A DNA stretch of 64,000 nucleotides from Streptomyces sp. TRM68416 (lineage in GTDB: Bacteria; Actinomycetota; Actinomycetes; Streptomycetales; Streptomycetaceae), in contig NZ_JACVWU010000025.1 in NCBI RefSeq assembly GCF_014596915.1, positions 60,248-124,247 on the forward strand. The letters are read 5' to 3'. Position numbers and translations under genes: made by a program. A model generated the notes under the pieces. That model searched no databases. It worked only from the letters and a program-made list of their open reading frames with translations, and was not told the DNA's origin. Each line of letters opens with the position of its first letter. Position 1 is the stretch's first letter. Shown one piece after another: positions 53,099 through 62,142 of this stretch.

Positions 53099-56000
53099 CG
53101 CGTCTCACCGGCCTCGGCGGTCAGGCCCGCGGTGAGCAGGGCGAGTTCGTCGTCGTCGAGGTCCATGAGCGGGGCCCCGTCGTCGAAGGCGGCGGCGGCA
53201 TCGTCGACCGGCCGCGCGGCGGCGGCCAGGGCCTCGGGGGTGCGCAGCCGGAAGACGTCACGGGCACTGATCCCGAAGCCCGCCTCACGGGCGAGCGTGA
53301 CCACGCGCAGGGCGAGGATGCTGTCGCCGCCGAGGTCGAAGAAGCCGTCGTCGACGGTGACCCGGGGAGCGTCGAGCACCTCGGCGAACGCGGCGGTGAA
53401 GGCCTTCTCGGCGGGGGTGGCCGGGGCGCGCCCCGTACCGCCGGTCGCGGTGAGCGCCGGCGCGGGCAGCGCGGCCCGGTCGACCTTGTCGTTCGCGGTA
53501 CGCGGCAGGGCGTCGAGGATCACCACGGCCTGCGGCACCATGAACTCCGGCAGGGTCGCCGCCAGCGTCTCGCGGACGCTGTGCGGGTCGAGTCCGGCGC
53601 CCACGGCGTACCCGACGAGCTGTTGTGCTCCGGGCCCGTCCGCGCGGACCACGACGGCGGCCTGGTCCACCCCGGGGACCGCGCCCAAAGCCGTCTCGAT
53701 CTCGCCGAGTTCGATCCTGAACCCACGGATCTTGACCTGGTCGTCGCTGCGGCCGAGGTATTCGAGCACCCCGTCCTGACGCCAGCGCACCACGTCGCCC
53801 GTCCGGTACATCCGACGGCCCGGCGCACCGAACGGGCAGGCCACGAACCGCTCCGCGGTCAGCGTCGGATGGCCCACGTAACCGCGGGCGAGTCCGGCAC
53901 CGGCGAGGTACAGCTCCCCCGCCACGCCGACCGGCACCGGGCGCAGGGCGCTGTCGAGGACGTAGGCCTGCATGTTCTGCATCGGGGCGCCGATCGGGGG
54001 GAGTTCGTCGACGCGGTCCATGGAGTGGCAGGTCGCGAACGTCGTCGTCTCCGTCGGCCCGTAGCCGTTGGCCAGGTCGAGGTCGGGGCAGGCCTCGCGG
54101 ACCCGGCGCAGGGAGGCGGGTGCCGCCGCCTCGCCCCCGGTGATGACCGCGCGCAGGCCCGCGAACGCCCCCGGGTCCTCCGTGGCGATCAGGTTGAAGA
54201 GCGCGGTGGTCAGGAACGCGCTGGTGACCCGGTGCCGGGCGCACAGTTCACGCAGGTGTGCGGCGTCGAGGCCGGCGGCCGGTGCGACGACGACCGTGCC
54301 GCCGGACAGGAGCGGCACCCACAGCTCGTAGGTGGAGGCGTCGAAGGCGTGCGGGGAGTGCATGAGGACGCGGTCGTGGGCGCCGCCGCGCCAGCGGGCG
54401 TCGGCGGCGAAGGCCACCACGTCGCGCTGCTCGACGGCGACGCCCTTGGGGACGCCGGTCGAGCCCGAGGTGTACATGATGTACGCGAGCTGCCGGGGCG
54501 ACGCGCTGCGGCCGGGGCCGGTCTCGGCGCCTCCGCGCTCGGACACACGCAGACCGGCGCCTCCGCGCTCGGGCACACGCAGACCGGCACCCTCGTCCGC
54601 GGACACACGCAGACCAGCACCCCCGCCCTCGGACACACGCAGCACCACACGGTCCTCGGCGAAGGGCAGTTCGGCGTCCGGACGGTCGGAGATCAGCACG
54701 GGGGCGCCGGTGTCGGCCAGCACCCAGGCCATGCGCTCGGCCGGGTAGCCCGAGTGCAGGGGCACGTAGGCGCCGCCGGCCTTGAGCACGGCGAGCGTGG
54801 CGACGACCACCGCGGCGGAGCGCTCAAGGTCCACGGCGACGGGGGTCTCGGCGCCGACGCCGTGCTCGATGAGCCGGTGGGCGACGGAGTCGGCGCGGGA
54901 GTCGAGCTCGGCGTAGCTCAGCTCGGTGCCGTCCGCGACCACGGCGATCGCGTCCGGGGTGCGGGCCGCCTGCTCCTCGAAGAGCCGGGCGAGGGAGCCG
55001 TCCCGTACGGGGCCCGCGGTGGCGTTCCAGTCGGCGGTCACCCGGCGCGTCTCCTCGTCGCCGAGCAGGTCGATCCGGCCGAGGGGGGTGTCGGGGCGCT
55101 CGGTGATCTCCTCCAGGAAACGCAGGAACCGCTCCTGGCAGCCGTCGAGGCCGTCCGCCGCGTACCGCTCGGGGTTGCCGTCGAAGTCGAAGCGCAGACC
55201 GCTGCCGTCGCCGCGGTCGTAGACGGCTATGGAGAGATCGTCGACGGGGCCGAGCGCCAGGTTGTGCGCGGTGGCGGGCAGGCCCGCGAAGTCGAGCCGG
55301 TACGGGAACGCCATGATGTTGACCACCGGGCCGGTGAGCCCCGCGTCGCCGTCGGTCAGGCCCAGGTCGCGGCGCATGTCCTCGTAGCGGTAGCGCTGAT
55401 GCCTGAGTACCTGGCGGGTCCGTGCGGTGACCTTCGGCACGAGGTCCGCGAAGGTGTCCTCGGGACCGACCGGGACGCGCAGCGGCACCACGTTGGAGGC
55501 GAGACCCGGGGTGCTGCGCAGGACGGGGGAGTCACGGCACGCGACGGGCAGTCCGAGCACCACCTCGCGGGCACCGGTGCTGCGGTGCACGAAGGCCGCT
55601 GCCGCGGCGATGACCAGGACCGGCCAGCGGGTGCGGACGGCGCGGGCCGCGGTGGCGAGCCGGTCGGCGAACTCCTGCGGACGGTGCGTGCCGCGCCGGA
55701 TGTGCGCGGCGCCGGGGTCGGCGGGGCCGGGCGCGGGGCAGGCGATCCGGTCGTGCAGCCGGGCCGGGGCCGGCAGGCCGGTGAGCTCCTGCTGCCAGAA
55801 GGCGCGGTCGGCGGTGAAGCTCTCGCCGGACCGGTACGCGGCCTGCTCGTCGAGGAGTTCGGTGAGGGAGGCGGACGGTTCGACGCCGTCGTCGGGCACC
55901 TCTCCGGTGACCAGCTCCGTGTATCTCCGGGCCACCTTGCGGGAGATCAGGGAGCCTCCGTAGCCGTCGATCAGCACGTGGTGGGCGCGCTGGTAGTAGT

Positions 56001-56397
56001 AGAAGCGGTCGTCGGCGAGGCGCAGCAGCGCGAAGGTGCACAGGCCGCCCCGGGTGAGGTCGACGGCCGTACCGAGGTCGCGGTGGATCCACTCCATCGC
56101 CGCGGTGTGCGGATCGACGGCCGTGGACACGTCCACGTGCTTCAGGTCCCGCTCGGGGGCGGTGTGCAGCAACTGCCACAGCGAGCCGTCGTCGTCCTCG
56201 GCGATCGCGTGCACCCGCAGCGCCTCCACCTCGGCGATCGTGTGCCGCCAGGCCTCGCCGAAGAGACCGGGCCGCACGGGGCCGTTGATCTCCACGTACT
56301 CGGAGATGTTGTACGCGCGGCCGGTCGGGTCCAGATGGTGCGCGAGCCAGATGCCGGTCTGCGCCGCGGACAGCGGCAGCCGGGTCAGAGATGTCAC
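53095..56397 (-). CDS. Non-ribosomal peptide synthetase, C-A-T
   Basis: Single-module NRPS of 1100 residues. C domain about 5-430 (HHVLIDG at 139-145; LPLSAAQTGIWLAHHLDP start like EntF-type C domains), A domain about 460-990 (AYIMYTSGSTGVPKG, NGYGPTETTTF, YRTGDVVRW), T domain about 1010-1075 (FFDLGGDSILALRV). By-eye specificity residues D-A-Y-F-I-G-G-T-F-K resemble Val codes (DAFWIGGTFK), so a branched aliphatic residue is likely. A four-copy 10-residue repeat interrupts the A domain before its P-loop-like core. GTG 56397 has GGGGAAG upstream. Because it begins with C it either takes an acyl starter or a peptide from another protein. Confidence 0.93.
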   Translation of the reverse strand: MTSLTRLPLSAAQTGIWLAHHLDPTGRAYNISEYVEINGPVRPGLFGEAWRHTIAEVEALRVHAIAEDDDGSLWQLLHTAPERDLKHVDVSTAVDPHTAAMEWIHRDLGTAVDLTRGGLCTFALLRLADDRFYYYQRAHHVLIDGYGGSLISRKVARRYTELVTGEVPDDGVEPSASLTELLDEQAAYRSGESFTADRAFWQQELTGLPAPARLHDRIACPAPGPADPGAAHIRRGTHRPQEFADRLATAARAVRTRWPVLVIAAAAAFVHRSTGAREVVLGLPVACRDSPVLRSTPGLASNVVPLRVPVGPEDTFADLVPKVTARTRQVLRHQRYRYEDMRRDLGLTDGDAGLTGPVVNIMAFPYRLDFAGLPATAHNLALGPVDDLSIAVYDRGDGSGLRFDFDGNPERYAADGLDGCQERFLRFLEEITERPDTPLGRIDLLGDEETRRVTADWNATAGPVRDGSLARLFEEQAARTPDAIAVVADGTELSYAELDSRADSVAHRLIEHGVGAETPVAVDLERSAAVVVATLAVLKAGGAYVPLHSGYPAERMAWVLADTGAPVLISDRPDAELPFAEDRVVLRVSEGGGAGLRVSADEGAGLRVPERGGAGLRVSERGGAETGPGRSASPRQLAYIMYTSGSTGVPKGVAVEQRDVVAFAADARWRGGAHDRVLMHSPHAFDASTYELWVPLLSGGTVVVAPAAGLDAAHLRELCARHRVTSAFLTTALFNLIATEDPGAFAGLRAVITGGEAAAPASLRRVREACPDLDLANGYGPTETTTFATCHSMDRVDELPPIGAPMQNMQAYVLDSALRPVPVGVAGELYLAGAGLARGYVGHPTLTAERFVACPFGAPGRRMYRTGDVVRWRQDGVLEYLGRSDDQVKIRGFRIELGEIETALGAVPGVDQAAVVVRADGPGAQQLVGYAVGAGLDPHSVRETLAATLPEFMVPQAVVILDALPRTANDKVDRAALPAPALTATGGTGRAPATPAEKAFTAAFAEVLDAPRVTVDDGFFDLGGDSILALRVVTLAREAGFGISARDVFRLRTPEALAAAARPVDDAAAAFDDGAPLMDLDDDELALLTAGLTAEAGETR
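54526..54645. repeat. Four-copy 30-bp tandem repeat inside an adenylation domain
   Basis: Units begin at 54526, 54556, 54586 and 54616 and share GGACACACGCAGACC. In frame, they encode four copies like GLRVSERGGA between the strand ending AEDRVVLRVS and AYIMYTSGSTG. A normal A domain has a short loop here. Confidence 0.92.
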
Positions 56398-56491
56398 GGT
56401 GCTTCCCCAGGAGTCGGGCGTCGGTTACGGCGGTCGGCTCGGGCGCCGCTCGCCGCGGGCGGTCTGCCGGCGCGCTGCTTGCGCGGGACGG

Positions 56492-56704
56492 TCAGCCGGC
56501 GCGCTGTTCGCGCAGGCTGCGCGGCCGCAGATCGGTCCAGTTGGCTTCGATGTACGCCTGGCAGGCCGCGCGGTCGGTGCGTTCCAGAGCGGTGTGCCAG
56601 CCGTCCGGTACGGCGGCCGCGGCGGGCCACAGGGAGTGCTGGCCCTCGTCGTTGACCAGGACCAGGAACTGCCCGTCGGCGTCGTCGAACGGGTTGCTGC
56701 TCAT
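56492..56704 (-). CDS. MbtH-like protein
   Basis: A 70-residue partner that binds A domains and helps them fold and work. Family features are complete: FDDADGQFLVLVNDEGQHSL, WPAAAAVPDGW and YIEANWTDLRP (three conserved Trp). Its ATG overlaps the thioesterase stop by one base (TGATG), and it lies 94 bases upstream of the C-A-T gene. Confidence 0.95.
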   Translation of the reverse strand: MSSNPFDDADGQFLVLVNDEGQHSLWPAAAAVPDGWHTALERTDRAACQAYIEANWTDLRPRSLREQRAG

Positions 56705-57477
56705 CACAGGCTCCTTGCGGGGGTCTGGAGTACCGGGAGGTCGGCGGCGAGCGCGTCGAGCACGAGCGCGGCGAGCGCCGGCATCTCGTTCTCCAGGTAG
56801 AAATGGCCGCCGGGCAGTTCCCGGGTGTCGCAGCCGGCGATCGTGTGGCGGTTCCACTGGGCCGCGTCGGCGAGTCCGAACGAGGCGTCGCTGTCGCCGG
56901 CGATCGCGGTGACGGGGCAGGTGAGCGGGGCACCGGGGACATAGCGGTAACCCGCGATCAGACGGAAGTCGGCGCGCAGCACGGGCAGTACGAGGGCGCG
57001 CAGCTCGGCGTCCTTGAGCAGCTCGGCCCCGGTGCCGCCCAGCGCGTCGATGTACGCCAGGGCCGCGGCGTCGTCGGCGAAGTCGAGCGCGCGGCCGGTG
57101 TCGATGTGCGGGGCGCGGCGGGCGGAGGCGAAGAGGCGGCGGACGGCGGCCGGGTGCGTGGCGCGCAGTCGGCGGGCGGTCTCGAAGGCGACGGTGGCGC
57201 CCATGCTGTGGCCGAAGAACGCGGCCGGCAGATCGAGCCGTCCTGCGATCGCGTCGCTGACCTCGGCGACGAGGTGCCCCATGGAGCGGGGCATCGGCTC
57301 GCCGTAGCGGTCCTGGCGGCCGGGATACTGGACGGCCACTACTTCGACCGACTCGGGCAGCAGGTTCCCGAACTCGTGGAAGGCGCTCGCGGCGCCACCG
57401 GCGTGCGGAAAGCAGAACAGCCGCATGCGGGGTGCGGGCCGCGGGTCGAACACCCTCAGCCAGCTGGAATCGGTCAT
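56704..57477 (-). CDS. Type II thioesterase
   Basis: External alpha/beta-hydrolase that clears wrong acyl groups from carrier domains, 257 residues. FCFPHAGGAASAF (oxyanion region), nucleophile elbow FFGHSMGA (Ser91), AIAGDSDASFG (acid) and ELPGGHFYLENE (His). GGGAG lies seven bases before ATG 57477. Coupled to the MbtH gene by a one-base overlap. Confidence 0.94.
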   Translation of the reverse strand: MTDSSWLRVFDPRPAPRMRLFCFPHAGGAASAFHEFGNLLPESVEVVAVQYPGRQDRYGEPMPRSMGHLVAEVSDAIAGRLDLPAAFFGHSMGATVAFETARRLRATHPAAVRRLFASARRAPHIDTGRALDFADDAAALAYIDALGGTGAELLKDAELRALVLPVLRADFRLIAGYRYVPGAPLTCPVTAIAGDSDASFGLADAAQWNRHTIAGCDTRELPGGHFYLENEMPALAALVLDALAADLPVLQTPARSL

Positions 57478-57545
57478 GGTGGCTCCCTGATCGTGGCCTT
57501 GACAGCGCGGTGGGCAGTGGGCGGTGGGCGGTCGGCACAAAGGAC

Positions 57546-57581
57546 TCCGGTCCCGGACGGAGTGATCCGTCCGGGACCGGA
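57546..57581 (-). terminator. Perfect 16-bp hairpin between the lipoprotein and thioesterase genes
   Basis: TCCGGTCCCGGACGGA and its exact complement TCCGTCCGGGACCGGA surround the tetraloop GTGA. It lies after the lipoprotein stop and 69 bases before the thioesterase start, next to an AT-rich block (57598-57617), so it may be a terminator or an attenuator in the thioesterase leader. Confidence 0.7.
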
Positions 57582-57659
57582 CTGTGGCAGGGATGGCTAT
57601 ATTTTTTCCGTTATTCCGCTACGCCGGGAAGCGCTCCTCGGCGCGGGACAACTGGCCGT

Positions 57660-58295
57660 TCACCGCATGTACTTGATCTCCACGTCGCCGCCGTCGCTGC
57701 GGGCGTCGATCTTCCTCTCGGCGCTCGGGTCGTTGTCGACGGCGGTCTCGCTCTTGCCGCCTTGGGCGTCGACGCTCACGGCGTACGGACCGCTGGGCAC
57801 CTGCACCGTGATGTCACCGCCGCCGCTCGCCGCGTAGATGCGGTCCGGGGCCTTGACGAAGGAGACGTCGACATGGCCGCCCTCCGTGCGCAGCCGGGCC
57901 GGTCCCGCGAGTTCCTCGCCGGTGATGTGGCCGCCGCCGCTGTCCACGCGGAGCTCGGTCCCGGCGGGCAGTTCGATGCGGTAACTGACCGAGCAGTCAC
58001 CGGTGTTGCAGCCGGCGCCGATCAGCCGCAGCTCGCCGTCGGCGACCTTGTGGCTCGTGGCCGGCTTGTCGTCGCTGTAGGAGAGCTTCTCGGTGACCTT
58101 GACGGTGTCGGCCTCGGTGGCGATCAGTTCGACATGGCCGCCCTTCGTGTCGAGGTCGAGCGCACGGACCGGTTCGGTGACGGTGTAGCTGGACTCGGCG
58201 TTCGACCTGTCGTTGCCGAACGCGTCGTCCGCATCGCAGCCGGAGAGAGTGGCGAGTACCGCCGCGGCGACGGCGGTGGTGGTGAGCTTGCGCAT
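57660..58295 (-). CDS. DUF4097-like lipoprotein
   Basis: Exported lipoprotein of 211 residues: lipobox LSGC at about 17-20, then a beta-helix-like body of repeated Gly-rich strands (DLDTKGGHVELIATEADTVK, LRVDSGGGHITGEELAGPAR, LRTEGGHVDVSF, YAASGGGDITVQV, DGGDVEIKYM), the pattern of DUF4097 adhesin-like proteins. It starts five bases after the MMPL stop, so the two are co-transcribed. Role unknown; perhaps envelope self-protection or assistance to the MMPL exporter. Confidence 0.82.
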   Translation of the reverse strand: MRKLTTTAVAAAVLATLSGCDADDAFGNDRSNAESSYTVTEPVRALDLDTKGGHVELIATEADTVKVTEKLSYSDDKPATSHKVADGELRLIGAGCNTGDCSVSYRIELPAGTELRVDSGGGHITGEELAGPARLRTEGGHVDVSFVKAPDRIYAASGGGDITVQVPSGPYAVSVDAQGGKSETAVDNDPSAERKIDARSDGGDVEIKYMR

Positions 58296-58300
58296 GGGTG

Positions 58301-60568
58301 TCAGGTCCTCAGAAGGGTGGAGGTGCGGGCGGTCTCGGGCTCCTCGACGGGCTCTTGGGCGGCGGGGCCGTCCGCGGACGGGCCCTCGTCGGGACGCCGG
58401 CGTCCCCAGGCCCGGTCCCCGAGCAGGGTGAGGACGGCGGGCAGCAGGATGCCGCGGACGATGGTCGCGTCGAGGAGGATGGCGGTCGCCATGCCGACGC
58501 CGAGCATCTTGTACTCGATACCGGAGAGCGTCGCGAACAGCGCGAACACGGCGATCATGATAACGGCGGCGCTGGTCACCACGCCTGCGCTGGCGCCGAC
58601 GCCCTGGACGACGGCGTCCTTGGAGTTCTCGCCGCGCAGCCTGCGTTCGCGGATCCGGCTCAGGATGAACACGTGGTAATCCATGCTCAGGCCGAAGAGG
58701 ATCACGAACATGAACAGCGGCAGCCAGTTGACGACCCCGCCGAACGAGGTGAAGCCGAGCGGTCCCGCGAGGCCGCCGTACTGGAAGGCGAGGACGATCA
58801 CACCGTAGGCGGCGCCGATGGACAGCAGGTTGAGCAGTACCGAGGCGAGGGCCACGAGTGGGGCGCGGAACGCGGCGACGAGCAGCACCAGGGAGATGGC
58901 GAGGACGAAGCCGATGACCCACACGGAGCGCTCGTCGAGCACCTCCGCGAAGTCGTGCAGGCCCGCGGTGCGTCCGGTGACGCCGTAGTCGAGTCCTTCG
59001 GTGCCTTCGAAGGCGCGCGGCAGCACCTCCTCGCGCAACTCGGTGAGCGCCTCGACCGACGTGGCGTCGGTGCCCTTGCCGGCCAGCGGCACCTTGACGC
59101 TCAGGACGTCGCCGACCGCCTGCACGGTGACCGGCTCGCCGAGCAGCTTGCTGCCGGCGGCCGCCTCGCGCACGGCGGCGACGGCGGCGTCCGCCTTGCC
59201 GTCGGTGGCGCCCTGGCCCCAGATGACGATCTGCGCCGGGTCGGGCCCGCCCGGGAAGGCCTCCTGCAGCCGGATGCCCGCGTCGACCTCGGGGATGCTG
59301 CGCGGCAGCGAGTCGAGGCGGCCGGGCTCGCTGAGCTTCATGTCGAGGGCCGGCACGGCGAGCGCGCCGAGGGCGAGCAGCGCGGCGCCGCCGAGCAGCA
59401 GCGGCTTTCTGACCACGGCGGCGGCGGTGGCGGTCCACAGCGTGGACTTGGTGGCGGTGGTGCGCCGACGGCCGAGGAACGGCACGCGCAGGGCGTCGAC
59501 CCGGCGGCCGAGCAGGGCGAGCGTCGCGGGCAGCACGGTGACCGAGCCGAGCACGGCGAGGCCGACCACGATGATCGTGCCGACGGCCATGCCGTTGAAC
59601 ACGTCGACGCCGGTGAGGAAGAGCCCGGCCATGGAGAGCATCACGGTGAGCCCGGAGACCACGACGGCGTGCCCGGAGGTGCGCGCGCTGATCCGCAGTG
59701 CCTCGGCGGGGGTGCGTCCGGCCGCCCGCTCCTCGCGGTCGCGGCGCAGATAGAACAGCGAGTAGTCGACGCCGACCGCCATGCCGACGAGCAGCACCAC
59801 CGAGGAGACGGTGCTGTTGGCCGGGACGACCGTGCCGGCCACCGCGAGCAGGCCGGTCGCCGCGAGCACCGCGGTCGCGGCGAGCAGCACGGGTACCGCG
59901 GCGGCGACCAGGGCGCCGAAGACCACGAGCAGGATGACCAGGGTGACCGGCAGCGACAGTGCCTCGGCCTGGGCCAGGTCCTCGTCGGCGGCCTGGTCGA
60001 CGGCGGCCGTCAGGGACAGGTCGCCGGCCAGGGCGAAGCGTACGTCCGCGTGCGCCTTGCGCACCTCGGCCACCGACTTCTCGACCGCCGCGAACCGGGT
60101 GTCCGCCTTCGGCCCCGGTCCCGGGATCTCGAAGGTGACCAGAGCGGAGCGTCCGTCCTCGGAGACCAGTTCGGCGGCCGCCTGCGGGCTGTCGAGAGGG
60201 CTGAGCACCTTCTCGGCGGCGCCGTCCGAGCCGCGCAGCGCCTCGGTCACGTCCTTGACCGCGGCCTGCAGCCGCGGGTCGTCGGCGAAGCGGCTGTCCC
60301 GCCGCTCGGCCTCGACCAGGATGTTCTCGGAGTACGACGCGACGGTCCGCTCCTCGCGGATGACCCGCTGCGCCCTGCCGGACTCTCCGGCGTCGCTGGT
60401 CTTGGCGCCGCTGCCGGCAGCCGAGCCCGCCAGCACGGAGAGGACCACGAGCAGCAGCCAGCCGGCTATCGACTTCTTGGCGTTACGGGCCGACCAGCCC
60501 GCGACCCGCTCGGTGAGCGGCGCGCGTGCCGGCGGAACTCCGGCCTCGGTGGGGGGATGTGGGGGCAT
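58301..60568 (-). CDS. MMPL-family RND transporter
   Basis: Inner-membrane exporter of 755 residues in two repeats of one helix, a large outer loop and five helices. First repeat VVLLVGMAVGVDYSLFYLRR (the GxxxDY proton-relay motif) and second VILFGLSMDYHVFILSRIRE with its matching Asp-Tyr. MMPL proteins in actinomycetes export lipids, siderophores and lipopeptides, so export of the NRPS product is likely. ATG 60568 with GGAG seven bases upstream. The C-terminal 30 residues are acidic and disordered. Confidence 0.93.
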   Translation of the reverse strand: MPPHPPTEAGVPPARAPLTERVAGWSARNAKKSIAGWLLLVVLSVLAGSAAGSGAKTSDAGESGRAQRVIREERTVASYSENILVEAERRDSRFADDPRLQAAVKDVTEALRGSDGAAEKVLSPLDSPQAAAELVSEDGRSALVTFEIPGPGPKADTRFAAVEKSVAEVRKAHADVRFALAGDLSLTAAVDQAADEDLAQAEALSLPVTLVILLVVFGALVAAAVPVLLAATAVLAATGLLAVAGTVVPANSTVSSVVLLVGMAVGVDYSLFYLRRDREERAAGRTPAEALRISARTSGHAVVVSGLTVMLSMAGLFLTGVDVFNGMAVGTIIVVGLAVLGSVTVLPATLALLGRRVDALRVPFLGRRRTTATKSTLWTATAAAVVRKPLLLGGAALLALGALAVPALDMKLSEPGRLDSLPRSIPEVDAGIRLQEAFPGGPDPAQIVIWGQGATDGKADAAVAAVREAAAGSKLLGEPVTVQAVGDVLSVKVPLAGKGTDATSVEALTELREEVLPRAFEGTEGLDYGVTGRTAGLHDFAEVLDERSVWVIGFVLAISLVLLVAAFRAPLVALASVLLNLLSIGAAYGVIVLAFQYGGLAGPLGFTSFGGVVNWLPLFMFVILFGLSMDYHVFILSRIRERRLRGENSKDAVVQGVGASAGVVTSAAVIMIAVFALFATLSGIEYKMLGVGMATAILLDATIVRGILLPAVLTLLGDRAWGRRRPDEGPSADGPAAQEPVEEPETARTSTLLRT

Positions 60569-60660
60569 GAAGTCTCCTACGGTGCGGTGCGTGCTCCGGC
60601 TGTTGGGCGCCGTCGCGGTTCCCGTCGGTCCTATACCGGGGTTCTCTACGGAATCGATAT

Positions 60661-61953
60661 CTACTGGTCCGGGCTGTTTGGGCGGGTGTTGCCCGCTTCC
60701 GCACGGCTGCCTCCACCACGTCGTACGACGGGCGAGGCCAGCGCGAGAAGGGCGAGCAGGGCCATGGCGGCCGCGGCGCCGAGGACGGCGGTGGTGCTGC
60801 CGAAGGCGTGCAGCAGGAAGCCGCCGAGGAGCGCGCCGAGCGAGTTGAGCCCGGAGCCGATGAGTGTGAAGACGCTGGTGGCGCGGCCCTGCATCGCGTC
60901 CGGGGTGACCAGGACCTGGTAGCTTCCGGCGGCGACGTTGAGCAGGGCGCCCGCGCCGCTCATCCCGGCCATCAGGGCGCCGAGTTGGACCGGGTGGTCC
61001 GCCACGGCGACGGCGCCCATCAGGACGGACCACAGCATGAGCGCGCCGATGAGGATCCCCTGCACCGGAACACGCCGGTTGATCCAGGGGGCCACGAGGG
61101 CGCCGGTCAGACCCCCGAGGCCGCCGAGCACACCGAGGATGCCGACCGTGGCGGCGCTGTGCCCGTTCTCCTTGACGATCAGGACCATGGCCAGGGTGAT
61201 CAGCTGGAAGGCGAGATTGCTGCCGCCGACCAGGGCTATCGAGGCTCTCATGAAGCGCTGGCGCCACACCCACACCAGGCCTTCGCGGATCTCGCGGCGC
61301 AGGGAGCGCGGCTCGGGCCGCGCCTTGTCCTGCAGGTCGGCACGTATCCCGAACACCGTTGCCAGCGCCACCAGATGACCGAGCGCGGCGGCACAGAAGG
61401 GCAGCCAGCGCGCCGCGCTGAACAGCGCCGCCCCCATGGGCTGACCGAGCAGCCCCGCGCCGTGCCCGCGCGCCTCGCTCTGCGACAGGGCGGTGCGCAA
61501 CTGCTCCTCGGGGACGACATGCCGTACGGCGGCCCGCTCGGCGAGCCGGTGCAGGATGCCCGCGGCGCCCTGGACGAAGGCGACGGCCATGACGTGCCAG
61601 AGCCAGAGCCGGCCCGCGAGCAGCGCGACGACCAGGGTGGCCATGGCGGTGAGCCCGGCGAGGCTGCAGGAGATGAGCACACGTCGGCGGTCGAGGCGGT
61701 CGACAAGGGCGCCGGCCGGCAGCAGTACGAGCAGTTGCGGCAGCAGGGAGGCGAACCCGACGAGCCCCGCCTCGGCCGGACTTCCGCCGGCCCAGAGATA
61801 GAGCAGCGGATACGCGGTGACGGCGGCGCGATTGCCGAGAAGGGCGGCACCGGAGCCGAGCCATAGCCGACGGAAGTTGCGGTTGCGGCGCAGGGGTGGG
61901 TGAACCGAGGTGTCGGGAGTGTCGTCGGCAGGGCGGGTGCTTGTGGAGGTCAT
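60661..61953 (-). CDS. MFS transporter
   Basis: A 430-residue, about 12-helix major facilitator protein, similar in pattern to the enterobactin-exporter-like and macrolide-efflux MFS group (NRNFRRLWLGSGAALLGN start, GALVDRLDRRRVL in the first loop, WINRRVPVQGIL in the second half). ATG 61953 with GGAAG upstream. It sits in the same strand as the NRPS genes and probably exports or gives resistance to the product. Start from further upstream would add a Pro-rich leader without ribosome site. Confidence 0.88.
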   Translation of the reverse strand: MTSTSTRPADDTPDTSVHPPLRRNRNFRRLWLGSGAALLGNRAAVTAYPLLYLWAGGSPAEAGLVGFASLLPQLLVLLPAGALVDRLDRRRVLISCSLAGLTAMATLVVALLAGRLWLWHVMAVAFVQGAAGILHRLAERAAVRHVVPEEQLRTALSQSEARGHGAGLLGQPMGAALFSAARWLPFCAAALGHLVALATVFGIRADLQDKARPEPRSLRREIREGLVWVWRQRFMRASIALVGGSNLAFQLITLAMVLIVKENGHSAATVGILGVLGGLGGLTGALVAPWINRRVPVQGILIGALMLWSVLMGAVAVADHPVQLGALMAGMSGAGALLNVAAGSYQVLVTPDAMQGRATSVFTLIGSGLNSLGALLGGFLLHAFGSTTAVLGAAAAMALLALLALASPVVRRGGGSRAEAGNTRPNSPDQ

Positions 61954-62005
61954 GAGGGCTTCCGGGGTGGGGGCAGGCGGGCGGACGGGGAGGCCGGACT
62001 CGGAA

Positions 62006-62040
62006 CGGCCCGGCCGACTGGGGCGCAGTCGGCCGGGCCG
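62006..62040 (-). terminator. Perfect 14-bp hairpin after the NRPS A-T-TE gene
   Basis: CGGCCCGGCCGACT and its exact complement AGTCGGCCGGGCCG flank the loop GGGGCGC, about 100 bases after the NRPS stop and 53 bases before the MFS start. Strong GC stem without an obvious U run, typical of actinomycete terminators. Confidence 0.7.
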
Positions 62041-62142
62041 TCCAGGGGTGCCCGGGATCACCGGGCGGCGGTCGTCGGGCTGCGGCGGGCAGGTCCCGCG
62101 GCCCAACCCCCTTCATGCGCGCGGAGGTTGGGCCGCACGACG

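Noticed and set aside
47231..53779. A 2182-codon rightward ORF antisense to the NRPS gene, and similar long antisense ORFs (for example 816-3020, 3435-5531)
   Set aside because: High GC lowers stop frequency in shadow frames. Their translations are low-complexity Arg/Gly/Ala/Val/Gln text without family motifs, while the opposite strand shows clear domains.
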